A DNA stretch of 64,000 bases from Xylaria sp. FL1777 (Eukaryota; Ascomycota; Sordariomycetes; Xylariales; Xylariaceae). The position numbers were made by a program, and so were the translations under genes. The stretch spans positions 62,001 through 126,000 of the forward strand of contig MU400598.1 of the NCBI GenBank assembly GCA_022578965.1. The letters are read 5' to 3'. A model generated the notes under the pieces. The model did no database searches, was not told the origin of the DNA, and was given only the letters and a program-made list of their open reading frames with translations. Shown here piece by piece: positions 12,084 to 24,129 of this stretch. The stretch's first letter is position 1. Each line of letters starts with the position of its first letter.

Positions 12084-13489
12084 TGCGTCTGGTTATAGCA
12101 ATGCAATAAAGAAATCTAGATAGGCTGTCGGGTATGAATATGAGACCGCAGCTAACAGCTGTGGTCTATTGCGTACCTCAATCGAGGAAGCCCTCAGGCC
12201 GCTGCCACCAACACACCGGGAATTGAACCAGCCCTAGAATACCTCAAGTGCAAGTCGGTTGACGCGCCGAAGAGAGTTGTGTGCAGCTGGAGTGTGCAAA
12301 TTGGCCAAATGGAGAAGGCTAGGAGGAGGATATAGGGAGTTACTGGATGGCTGCAATCTAACACGAGCAATCAATGCCGAAATACTTGCTGAGGTTGGCA
12401 CTAGAGAATCATCAAGGGTGGTGGACGGATGATCGGGATGGAGGTTGGAGAGAGAGAAAAGACGTGTGGTGGAGATTGAGATTGCCTATCGCAGGAAAAC
12501 CGAAATGTCGAGTAGTGGATGCGGGGTGCACAACCAAGTATTGTTGATGCACCTTAGCTGGGATAATCGGATATAAATGCGGATACACGACGGAGCTCGA
12601 CCCGGTACAGACGACGCACCGTGAACAACGACAGTTGAACTGCTTGTCGTGGTTGAGAATCCTAGGATCGGTCAGGTCATATGCGACAATGCTGAAAATA
12701 AAACGGTGGGCATGGGAAGAGGATGGAGAGGATCAAGGGAAGAAAAATTAAAAAAAAAAAAATTAGGTAGCAAATAAAAGAGGAGAAAGTTTAACAAGTT
12801 AGTGCCATGGAAAAGGATGACTGTGCTAGAGAAATGGAGCCAGGCCAGACCAGACCCAGGCACAAGTTCCGAGCCGAACCGTAAATTAACCCAGGATAGC
12901 AGGAGGAACAAGCCATGAATCAATGGATGACAATGGAGATTCGACACACGCAGCGCAACGGTGGCATAACAATAGCATGACAATGGCGGCGACGAACCCG
13001 AGACTTTGACTGACCTAGTAGAGAGACTGTTTGGCGCCACCCTAGACGTCTGATCTCCCAGCTTCTGAAGTTAGAAGGGGGGGGAAAAAAAAGAGGTTTA
13101 AGTCGGGCGAGGTCCTTGGCTACTCTGGAGCGTGTTTGAGGGCCGTCTTGGAGGACCGTCTGGACCGAGGGAATAATCGGGACGTGCTGTTTGGAGGAGG
13201 GATATATTTCCGTAACAGGTACGGAGAACCGTGATAATAGATAGGTGGGATAGGTACCTCTAGCCTCCAGATAGACCACAAGGCTTGCCAAAGATGGGCA
13301 AAGAAGGACAGGATGGTTAGGTTTGACTCGAAGCGAGTGAGGCAGGTAGAATATGTGGGAGAGGAAGACGGGTAGAAGACGAGTATCAAGGTGCAGGTTG
13401 CGCAGTAGAAATTCAACCCCAATAAAGAGAGGATAGAGAATCTTTGTGGGCTGCGAAGACGACGATATGTAGGTGGTGTAACCTGGTGC

Positions 13490-13660
13490 CCTATATTGTC
13501 GGCTACCTGCCCAGGTAGGTAGGTAGGTTGTATGCTTTATAGCGGAAGAGCGGAAGGAGAGTGATTTTTAGCGTAGGGCTCGCTACCTACCTGCCTGGCT
13601 TGCCTGGCTACCCTGCTGCGTGGTGGTTATAAGTAGGTACCTAGGTACCCAGGTATGGGT
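13490..13660. repeat. GGTAGGTA/TACCTAGGTA repeat cluster
   Basis: Contains CAGGTAGGTAGGTAGG and, at 13638-13647, an exact TACCTAGGTA palindrome, within a run of related GTAC/TACC words. It is one of many such intergenic clusters in this window. Confidence 0.7.
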
Positions 13661-14006
13661 AAATAAGGGAATAGCTGGTAACTCAGGTTGAGTATATTTG
13701 GTTAGATGCTCTATGTGACAGCGAACCACTTGTTAGACTTCCATCTGTTATAGTGCAGCACTCAGTACTATGCAGATGTCCTTGTTATAGAAGCATCAGC
13801 TTTTGTAATTTTTGGTTTTTATCAGTGTAAGTAAGCTGGTTGTATATTTGGTGGACGCACTAGGAGGTAGGTATTTAATTATAGGTACATTTACGAGGTC
13901 GTTACTCGGTTGGAAGATAGCATCATGTATTTACGTACTTCCATGCTAAAACAACAGGCAAGAGGGGAATGGAGAAGAATCTAAGAGCTAAAACCCTTTT
14001 TTCATG

Positions 14007-14012
<6 letters not shown>

Positions 14013-14078
<66 letters not shown>
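14013..14078. repeat. (CT)33 dinucleotide microsatellite
   Basis: An uninterrupted CT repeat of about 66 bases. It makes spurious Leu-Ser and Arg-Glu repeat frames on the two strands, which are not genes. Confidence 0.97.
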
Positions 14079-14079
<1 letters not shown>

Positions 14080-16670
14080 AAGCATGCACAATGAGGGCAC
14101 CTACTTACATACATATACCTTGCACGCTAAGTTGCAAATTTGTGCGTGCTGTGTCAAGGATATCTAAATTTTGGGAGGGAAAAAAAAGAAACAATGAAAA
14201 AAAAACAACACAAAACATTGCACCTAGAGGACAAATTGTAAAAGAAAAAGTCACTTCAGTTTTCTTTAGTTCTGGTGATGGAGTTGTTTCCCCTCCTTCA
14301 TGTTATTATCGTAGTTCCACTAGGTACCATCCAAGGGTATCTATCATTCGAAGGCAGGTAGCATTCAATCTAAGGGCGATGCTGTAATTCATTCGGATGA
14401 AATCTAAACCCGCCGGCCTGCCAACCTAGGTACCTACCTTACTGCGTACCTAAGGTGCTCCTGTCAGCAGCAGGCACCTCCGTGCATGTACGCTACCTAC
14501 TACCTTCCTACCTTATTATCTAGTAGCCTTATAGGTTACTACGCATACCTTATGTTACCTAAATAATGAATGGGCATGTTTAGGTTTGGCCAAATATCAG
14601 TGCTCTCATTGGAGGCTTTTGGTGCGGAAGGTCCAGGACCCTGATAAAGCTGGAGCCTTCTTAGGGTTGACTCACCCCACCTTGAAACTGGATGGACGTT
14701 ACCCGGAGTAGGTACCTTATGGATAAAGCCCCTGCAAGCAATGGCAAACACATTGGAAATGCTCCCTCCGACCCGATATGCCAGTTTGTCGATGAAGCAT
14801 CCTGTTTACTGGCTATCTGCATACCATGTTTACCTACCATGTTTACCTAGGTACCCATTATATCTGTAGCTATCGACCACCTAAGTAGGTATTTCTGTTC
14901 CATGTTGCAGGTATAAAAGCCCAAACGTTCGACTTTTTAATCTGGTCAAGCGGGGATCTGAGTTGCATTACGTGATTCCCGAGTCCATCCGGAGCATATA
15001 CTACCGGACGGCCTATGCGTAAGGTTAGGTTGGTACTCATTATACTCTGTACTAGATACTTAAGTAAGTAAGGCATATATATATCACAATGAAACATTTC
15101 CATTTGCCACGAACAGCGCATCACCGACCACCAAAGCAACGGCGTACTGGGTCGGGTTGCGCCATATTTATACAGAGGACGCATTGGGACGAAGATTTAT
15201 ATTGATAAGTAGTGATTGCGCTGGTAGAAATAGCCGCGACATCGGAGAGACGGACGGGGCACCGGGCTGCCTCGTCATTGTGCATCGTCTTGTGTACCTA
15301 CACGTAACACCGGCCAAAATATACTGTACAGGAGGTACTGACATACATTAATTAGTATGTATGTTACATACCTTCTGCCTGGGTACCTAGTAGGAACCTG
15401 GATAGTGCCACTGCCTGGGTAACATGTACCACGATGAAGAGACCGACTGCCTATAAACTTCTGTTAGGTGGATTGATAGGTGTCTTATCACCCCTTACAT
15501 CTGTCTGTCATCTTTGACACGTTTCGTTTGCCATATCGTAGGTATTCTCCTATTGCCTCGACGTACCTCTGGAACGCAAGCCACTACCGAGCCATGATTC
15601 GCCGTCGTGGTTCTGCCCATGGCCTTGGACAGCCAATTGGAGATCCCATCTCTCTAGGCCTACGCCATTCTTGATTCAGCGAAAACGTGGGGATGTTTGG
15701 GCTGCCTACGTACCTATTAGTACTATGCAGGTATACCATAGCTGTTATCACGCCAAGCCATCCCTGCAATCAAAAAGACATACTCATACACATACATACA
15801 TGTATGTAATAAACAGGAGTCACTGTGGTGCACATGGTATGGCAGGTAAATTGACTTTCCATGGTGCGCACCTATTTTCGGTCTTCCCAAGTTTGTCCAT
15901 ACCCCGCCATTGCTGGTGGCAATATCTACCGACAGCTCCGACAAAATGGATGATTGCTTCCAATTTTAGAACCTAGATTAGGTTGGGTTAGTATATCTCA
16001 CCTGGAAGTCTGCTCCAGGAGTAATGGAGTACAGAGGTAGGGAGTACCATTCATTCATGGATCAAGAGCCCGGGCCACCGCCTGGCCGAGAAGTCCGATT
16101 TTCCCGGCTGGGCTGCAGAACTTCGGGAACATTGGTTACAACATCATATGAAGCGGGTAATAACAAACAGATCTTCCGGACAAAGTCAGTTCTGAGTGAC
16201 TAGGTAATGGGATTTCCATGAGCTACTGTCCATATTCTGTTCAGGACCACGAGTTCTAAATGTATATGAACAAGATTAGTGTTCTCCCAACTTTAGTAAT
16301 TATGGCAAAGACGTAGACGACCATGCGTATCTGAATTCTGAAACCCGTGGATTGCCTTAAAGGCCAGACAGCTTCTTGAAGTTCAGGACTTGCAAACACG
16401 GACATTTGGGAACCGATAACCTTCCAGCATTCTAATCACGCGAGACTCCAACCTTGGGTATCTGGTGCTCTACTGCATGGAAAGGGAGATTATTGAAAGA
16501 ACGCATAGGGTTGGTTGCTGCATCAACAAGTCGTACCTTTTTTTGTATACAGACGCTTGCTTCTCGGGGCAAAAATTCCAACATTCTAACCTGACCGGAA
16601 AGGAATATGGCTCCAATGATTTCCAAAGCCCATACTGCTACACGCGTGTAGTACAATCGTTATACAAGTT

Positions 16671-17850
16671 CTAACCAGTCATCCAGGCGGCAGCTCTCCT
16701 AGCACCGAATGTTGTGGCCAGCCGGAGACCACTCGAACCCATAGGGAAGTAACTGACCAGATACCATAGTAGACATGCAATCTGGATAAGTGCGGATATC
16801 AAGGTTAAGACCGTATTTTGAAGCTAAGGCAGTTAGCTATCATACGGCCGAAAAAATAAATAAATAATAATAATCAAATCACAAGATGGTTGTACTCACG
16901 CCGACCGAGAAGTATATAGTGAGTGCGATGGATCCAAAATAGGCGGCAGTAAAGGGAAGACGAGGACCAGATGTCAGATGCTGCAGGTATGTCCTAAGCC
17001 CCATCACTGCCCCGAAAGAAGATATAAAGAGAAGCGAACCAAATGACCAACTATAAATGGCATTAAAAGGTTAGCAGGTTGGTGTGGCTTAAGACGTTGT
17101 GTTAAAGGAGGGACAGCATGCGAGATATGATGTCACAGATGGTGACAGACGTTGAGCAGAGCCTGAAGATTCAGGGGAAGCATTTTGCGCCAGTTCACAC
17201 GGCACATGCAAGGACGGCAACTTGTAGATGTGTACTATATCTTGACAGTAAATCGCCATCTGTGGTAGTACCACGGAAACCGACCGCAGGAATCAAGGGA
17301 ACGGTAATGGAAGAAGTCGAGCCTTACAGGATTACGAATTTGCGCGGCTTGGCCATAAGGATTGGCCAAAGGGCGAAGCAGAGGACGAAGCAGGCGAGAG
17401 CGCCCAGATTACAAGCACCGAATATGAGCAACCGGTCCCAACGGCTCACTAGATAAGAATCGGGGATCCTGGGTCAGCTTGTTCGTAGCTCTGGTGGGTC
17501 TTGCACCATGTGCATCAATGAAACATGGCGCGCGGTCTCTGCGCATGCGCGACGACCAGGCACACCTCTCAGACAATATTTGGAACCGGCAATGTTCGAT
17601 GACGTAGACGAATCTAGGATGACTCACAGACAAACCAGCCTTCTTCTTCGTCGCGGCGGTTACTTGCTGGCAAAGGGGCACCGGCGCCCTCAGTTGTGGG
17701 AAGCTGTACATAACTGCGATCTCCAAAGGGATTGAGTGACTTGATGGATGATAGTAGGCCAGTCTTGGGGGTCGTGCTGACTGGGTAGTCGGGATCTCGG
17801 CGGGACCAGCCCAGAGAGTTCATCGACTCTCGGAAAGAGGCAGAAGCCAT
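16671..17850 (-). CDS. SFT2: SFT2-family Golgi transport membrane protein
   Basis: Four exons: 17850-17628, 17448-17328, 17050-16900, 16823-16671. Introns are 179, 277 and 76 nt, all GT..AG. Phases match and the product is 215 aa. The N-terminus ASASFRESMNSLGWSRR and the segment LNPFGDRSYVQLPTTEG are characteristic of fungal SFT2. Four hydrophobic segments follow: LLIFGACNLGALACFVLCF; VILWSFGSLLFISSFGAVMG; PFTAAYFGSIALTIYFSVG; and VLTLISALIQIACLLWYLV. The C-terminus is YFPMGSSGLRLATTFGARR. By family knowledge Sft2 is a tetraspan protein of the late Golgi involved in fusion of endosome-derived vesicles. The first two introns are long for this window and carry spurious short frames. The start is the first ATG of the conserved N-terminus. 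Confidence 0.95.
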
Positions 17851-18299
17851 GTCGGCGAGAACTGCGATAGATGATGTTAAGAAAGGGTGAATATCAGTGT
17901 CGGCAAGTGGGTGATAGGGAGCGTGAAACACGGTAATGTCGATTTCGGTGTGGTACGGTGGATTATGAGGGGCCAAGCTCTTCTATCTGACGGGATCGGT
18001 AGGTGGTGTAGTAGGTTATGTGTGTCGAATGACCCCTTTCTTATGTTGGAAGTGGGAAATGGAAATAGCAGAGTTGTAGTGGTGATGGAGGATGTCGTCT
18101 TCAAGTCGCGCTAGGTGGTGTGGCCATGATTGGAAAAGCGGAATCCCAAGCCAGTGATTGGACGTGTTGTATCTTGGCTGCCTACCTATCCTTTATCATG
18201 TTATCAGCAAGCCACGCGGATATGTGGTCAGTACTAGAAGTTCTCTTGATTGGCTAGAAGCAGGGCATGTGGCTTCTATCTGCGCAGTATGAGTTATGT

Positions 18300-18365
18300 T
18301 ACGTAGGTACTTACTTAGGTAAGCCATTATGTACCTACCTACCTAGGTAGGTACTTATGTAAGAA
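18300..18365. repeat. TACCTAGGTA palindromic repeat cluster
   Basis: Holds an 18-base perfect palindrome (TACCTACCTAGGTAGGTA) at 18336-18353 plus neighbouring TAGGTACTTAC words. Confidence 0.8.
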
Positions 18366-19554
18366 GGTATCTGGATCGCAGGAAATGCCACTCCTGTAAA
18401 TTTGTGATTACAAGATTACAAGGGCTTAGTATACTAAGATCCAGACCATAACTCATAGACATACACTTTGGTACTTATCTATTATATTGTATTACTGACA
18501 GGGTAGTGAGTGTACTTATAGTGTTATGCTGCTTTGTCACTTCCTACCTAGCAGATTATGTCCACACAAGTGCTTACCTAGCATACCTCTTAGGTTGCCA
18601 CCTGCCTTTGGTTGTAGACAGAGATAATGTATAAAGGTATTAATACGTACTTACATGGCCATACCTAATAGATGATTTCGAACCACTACAAGTGGCGACA
18701 TACTGAGCCATTCCATTTTTGCAACAATCCTGCTTCTTTTGATCCAGTAATTTCATCTGCAGTATAATCAAGCTTCTGGACACCCTGTCATGGAGATACG
18801 ACCTTATCCTCTGGTTCGAAGGAGTCCCAACTCCACAGATCCGATCCCCGTGGTTTCTTGATTCGCGGAATTAGCGATCCGATCTCAAGATCAAGGTAGC
18901 TGTGTACCCCAAGTGCGATTAGCTCAAGGTGAGGGTGGTGTCAATAGCTTCACCTACCTGCTTTGGTATCTGAGGCTAATATAAGAACGCTATCCGCATG
19001 TAGCAACAAGGTTCATGCATGATGCAGGGCGGAGCAGCGCGGCAGAACCGCCACCTAGGCCACTCAAATGCCGGAGTCTAGTATGGAGACCCGAGTATTG
19101 GGTTTACAGTACACAGCTCCGAGTTGGCGATTGTACCAGACCGTATCCCGGATCTCTTCCCATGTAGTTACCAACATATCTCGAATGAAGTATCATGCCG
19201 CACGGTGATGATGGCTCCTTTCGGAATCGAAGAGTCAGATTTTGAATAGAACAGCTCCCACGCGTCGCCATGCCACGGGATCTGGCGATTGGCTAGTTGG
19301 GCATGTGAGTTGGGGTTGCAGGGACTAGCTTGAAAGCTCTCAAGAAGGTTGGGCGATCACTGTCGGCAAGCGGCAAAGGACGAAACCCCACGGCTGTGCA
19401 TCTGTAGTCTTCAACGCAGAAGAACCCCGGTTGCGTTGCATCGAGCCATCACGGACGCGGCCGTTGTGACTGTGTCTTGCACACTGATCCGCACGCCGTC
19501 AGCTAACCCGAGAAGTGCCCGGCCGGACCACTCTTGATCTTGACATACGCATAC

Positions 19555-19920
19555 ATCCTTACGTACCTAGGTAGGTAGGTAGGTATCTCGGAGCTACTTC
19601 TGCATGCTAGGTACTACATAGGCACGTATGTAAATGGTATATAGGTACCGGTAGTGTATACGCACTGCGTACATTGTGGTATCGAGAAGATGGATCGACA
19701 GAACCTACCCCGCCAACCAGGCAGCGCTCCGTTGTGCCCCTCATATATGTACTTAGTAGTCTAACCAGGTCTTTCTACTATGTAGTTTACTGCGTACCTA
19801 GGTACCTAGGCATTCTACCTAAGTATGTAAGTACCTATGTACATAGGGTAGGTAGTCTATACTAGTCCACAGCGTACCTACATGTATGTAGGTATGTACT
19901 ACGCAAGTAAGTACTAGCCT
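19555..19920. repeat. TACCTAGGTA/GTACCTAC repeat cluster
   Basis: Exact TACCTAGGTA copies at 19564-19573 and 19795-19804 lie within a 360-base stretch dominated by TACC, GTAGGTA and GTACATA words. Confidence 0.75.
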
Positions 19921-22899
19921 ACGTTCATCATGCGGCAACGCTTCACTTCAAGGCGCCGCAACCGCATAACGTTCAAAGTGAGCATCTCTGAAATACTTCT
20001 AGAAGGTAAATCAGTAAGGTATGCTTCCCACATATGCCGTTAAGAGATGTGGTGTGTAGTTTATGGAGCTTGGAGGGCCAGATAAGGGCAATGTAGGTAT
20101 GCTAACCGTACACCATCCACTGTACAAATCAGAGGAGGGAGACACCAAGTGGATATATTATGTATCTACGTGCTGCTCATCGCGACTCTTGTGCTCCTTG
20201 CTGACCCGTTTGCTAATGGCACGATTGATATCCATGTCGGCCAATATTATGTTGATTTTATGTACACAACACCTGGTGATTATACATACCGGTATACTAG
20301 TCGGCCGGGGGGAATCAGCTTCTTTCTCTCTCTGTCTTCGTCTTTTCTTTCTTCCCTCTCTCTCTCTCTCTCCTCTTTTGTTTCCACGCCTGTTGTCGTC
20401 GTTTATAAGACCGATGCATGATCCCTGGACCAGCAACGGGTGCCTTGCGCAAGCGATCGCTGCCGTGCCTCTACCGTTGGAAGCTAGCCAGTCCCGATGA
20501 GCGGCGCAGCATCCATCTTGGAAAGGCCCAGGCAACTCTTGCTGCTGTCGCCCGACCGAGGATTGCGGGAGTGAGTCAGATGGAGCTTTATCCCAGTTTT
20601 CCCTCCCTCGACGTTCCTATCCTGAACGGATGGGCCGGGCAGCTCGGGGAGTTTTGAAATGCCATGTTCCATCTCGCATTCCCATGGTAGTTGGTTGCGT
20701 AGGCTAAATAATAGAGGGTGGCATCGTGGCTTACCCAATGAGGGTTGGCTGACTTTTGACAGTGTCACGAGTCTAGGCTCGCCCTCCTCCATAGCCCAGG
20801 AGCCCACCTTATTGTGGGATCTCGACGATAAGATAGAAGTCCGTTCTTGGTTCACGTCCAAATGAGGTATTAGAGAAACCTGGTGGAAAGACCATCGTAT
20901 TTGTCCCTTCACTGCCCCCTCCCTGCACACCATCAAGACGGCTACACACCACACCATGACCCATTAATGGGCTCTGCAGTATTAAGATGTCAAGAGTCAG
21001 GAGACGCACACGCCCGCCATGTTTTACGGATAACTTGGAAGAGACGCTTGAAGTGGGAACACAAATGTCTCTAGTGGGCCAGAGTAGATGTTTGGATATG
21101 TGCGAGCGGATCTGCCGTGTGAAAGTACATAGCTAGACTGGGGAATATAAAAGCTATTATGACCCCCAGTCTGCGCCTTGCGAGAAATGAAGGACCTCTT
21201 TTGATGTATTTTCAACTAGAAGGATAGCCTACTCTTTCAACGCCCTTTTTACTAATTATACTTCCGGATTATCTACTCGAGACTTTCTCAACTCGTATCA
21301 AACCAGCATCTAGACTACCTTGCCGTAAACTCTTGGAGGTGCTTGTGGCACTTGTTAAAACCACATAATTACGACCTATCCGAAATAGTCTGTTCCCCAT
21401 CAAAGCGGACGGATTGTGCGTCAAGTTGTGATAGAACCCGAGCTAGTAAGTTGATACAGATCTATGAACACAAACACAAGAGGCCCTGCGCAATGCTGAT
21501 TCTCTTCGAGGAGTGAACTTATTACTGCAGTTTACGCATTGCTTCTAACTTTGCGGGCGATTTGAGCGGCCAGCCAACAAAGCACTCATACATATTAGAT
21601 AGAGGTGGCACAAGATAACTTTAACAACCTACACGAACTTGACTGTCCCGATTCTACCGAGGCCGTTGGGAAGGTACTCACTACCTACACGACAACGTTG
21701 GACCGCGCTGGTCAAGATAGCCCTAAAGCCTTATAGAGTTGCGAGCAAAGAATATCGAGTTGGCCTCGGACCCTCGGACGCTCGTCACCATCGCCACCAT
21801 CGTCACTAAAGGACCGTCTGTTGCGCTTGTTAGCTGAGGAACTACATGTTGGCCGAGTCCGTCACCTCCCTTGCCAGCAGTTACTCGCCGAGAAAGTACT
21901 GCATATAGAGGCGGAACAACCTAGACAATCTAGTCAACTCGATCAAACACCGAAAGCTGGAAGGCTTTCGTAGCTTGGACCCCACCGCCCACTTCACTGA
22001 GGATTCGACTCGTTGATTGATTTGGCTTGGCTCGCCCTAGCCCTCCAGCCCACCCCGTTTTGCCCCACTGCCCACCGCCGTCTCCAGGTACTTCTGTAGG
22101 TACTTTACGATACACAACGCCCCCAGCGTCAGCACCCCGCATCCCCTACCCGCACCCTTAAGTACGTACGCATATGTACACACTACCACGTACTGCTGCT
22201 CAATCGTCCTCGCTCCGCATCCACCACCAAACTTCTCGGGATAAGAATTACCCAGCAGTGCATCTGCATCTGCATCTGCCTTTACATTCACGGCTGGACC
22301 GCATTGTTCTTTGTAGCTATTCATCACACAGCTGAGTTGCTTATGGGGCCAGTTGCCAACTCGATCAGGAAGACGGCCATCTCCTAGACCTGCGGGCTGG
22401 TACTTTATACATAGCCCCTACACCGTATCTTCGAGGGCCAGACAACACAACACATTAACAAGAACCAGACGCCAGACACCAGACAATAGACACCACCCCG
22501 AGCTGTCTTAACTTTCCGAGATCGCAAGCATACCTGTCTGTCTGTTATTGTCCCCGGGCCTTTATGTCCATCGCCGAAGGATTTGCCCGACCTTTCAAGT
22601 CCTACCGAGCAAGCCGACCTACCTAGGTAGTCCTTGTCATCAGGTAGCTTGCCCCAACAGTTAAAACAGCGACGGCGAAGACATCGACAACGACGATAAC
22701 AACGACGATTATATAGTAGCAAGTAGTACCAATCGAGACTATCTTTTTGCTCCGCCGCACAGACGGCGACCGACGCCTGCTTATCATTCCACTTTTGGGA
22801 GAAGCTGGACGAGGAGCTGAGCAACCGGGGGAAGACTAATAGGTACTTAAGAGTATGTATGCGTAGGTAGCTCTTGCTGCAAACCTGCTCGCTAAATAA

Positions 22900-24129
22900 G
22901 CTCAGGCTCGCCAAAGTTGCCTACTAACGAGATACCTACCTGCCTTGCCTCCACCAAAAGACACCACCACCCTATTGTCCTTATTTGTTGTCCTCGTTTA
23001 TTTCCCCGGACAACTTGGACCCAGCCTCTGCCTCTTTGGAAAAGTACGAGGGAAAGTACCTACGAGAGGCTTGGAGGGCTGGTAAAGCGCATAAGCGCAT
23101 CTTCGCATCTTCGCACTAGGTAGGTATCCTCGTACTAGGCATCTTCGCCCGTCCAACGATACCGCCGCATTCACCACCTGAACAATTTATTCTCTCCCGC
23201 GATTCATCTGCCTACCCGGGTACTCTCTTCCCCTCTCCTCTTTCAGCGCCTGTCTGTCCTCTGCCCTCTGCCCTCTGCCCTCTGCCCTCCTCACCTTTGA
23301 CTGGACCCCGTCGAGGCTGCCCGTCGTCAAATCGTGTGCGACAAAGTCAGCCCGAACCTGATTACATACAGCCGGCCTTCCCAGGTTCTTTTTATTTCCA
23401 CTCCCCTTGTCGCTTTTTCTCACCTAAGAAGCGCACCAGCGGGACTGCTTGACTCCGGTCGCATTTCTTGGGCTACTTGTCATCGTATCTCACTCCCCTC
23501 GTAGTCTTAGACTTGTGCCACCCTCTTGCTCTCTTGCCCTCTTACCGCCTTACCTTCTTCTTAAGAACATAGCGGTATTGTCGGCCTGACACCATCTCCT
23601 CCCTTTTCATACCTCTGCCACACTCCAGGGCCAACTCCCCCAAACCATCCATTGTCCAAATCCATACAGAATCGTCACCAACCAAGCACTGACCCTCCGA
23701 TTCGGAATCCTACATCAATTAAGCAACGCGAAAGGCCGAAAAGGCATCTCAACTCGCACCCGGGGTCTTTTTCTTTCCTTTCTTTTCTTCCCCCCATTTA
23801 AACAGCATCCCCGGGACTTAACAGACCGACACCTGATTTCCTGTCCCTCTCCGCATCACCTGCATCCTCACCCAAGAGGGTCAACGCATTTTTGAAAATA
23901 TATTCTCCGTATTGTATGGCATTATAGCGTCGCCGGCGTTCGATCTTGGATTTGAAGTGTAGGAGTGGTAAGTACTTGCTGTCCGTTTATTTGGTGGTCA
24001 TCTTAGCTGCGACGCATTGTTTCCTCCCTCTAGGCCTCGGTGATGTAGGGCTGACTCAGTTGACCTGCAGCAGCATCGATTCTTGGTGCGACTAGATATA
24101 CAACATCTTTTTACATCGCCATTTGCGGT
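22900..24129 (+). promoter_or_regulatory. Probable promoter and long pyrimidine-rich leader of the bHLH gene, with a candidate 5' UTR intron
   Basis: A CT-rich, A-poor stretch precedes the coding start, as is common for fungal transcription-factor genes with long leaders. A strong donor (GGTAAGTACTTG at 23967) and an acceptor (GACCTGCAG ending at 24070, with CTGACTCAG upstream) suggest a 103-nt intron in the 5' UTR. The limits of the transcript are inferred. Confidence 0.4.
23261..23288. repeat. Tandem repeat, four copies of a 7-bp unit (CTGCCCT)
   Basis: Four perfect head-to-tail copies in the pyrimidine-rich leader region upstream of the bHLH gene. Confidence 0.9.

Larger units (their letters stand above)
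12084..16670. other. Intergenic, 4.6 kb
   Basis: Between the 5' end of the La-motif gene and the 3' end of SFT2. The right flank of the La gene (12084-12660) is probably its promoter and leader. Purine/A-rich tracts occur at 12740-12770 and 13075-13095. GGTA/TACC-rich patches occur at 13490-13670 and 14420-14560, with further copies at 14820-14860 and 15360-15400. A (CT)33 tract lies at 14013-14078. Short frames show no protein family. Confidence 0.55.
17851..22900. other. Intergenic, about 5 kb, divergent promoters at its ends
   Basis: Lies between the starts of SFT2 (-) and the bHLH gene (+). Only short frames occur, without recognisable content. It carries repeat clusters rich in TACCTAGGTA words at 18300-18370 and 19555-19915, and a CT-rich tract at 20320-20375. 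I see no tRNA, transposon or long conserved frame. Confidence 0.55.

Noticed and set aside
13923..14387. Frames with long Leu-Ser or Arg-Glu repeats
   Set aside because: Direct translation of the (CT)33 microsatellite.
20158..20957. Overlapping minus-strand frames of 125 and 157 codons
   Set aside because: Partly built on the CT-rich tract and without family resemblance or splice-supported extension.
22405..22914. 169-codon minus-strand frame
   Set aside because: Low-complexity and Arg/Cys-rich by composition, lies in the leader or promoter of the bHLH gene, no domain and no splice context.
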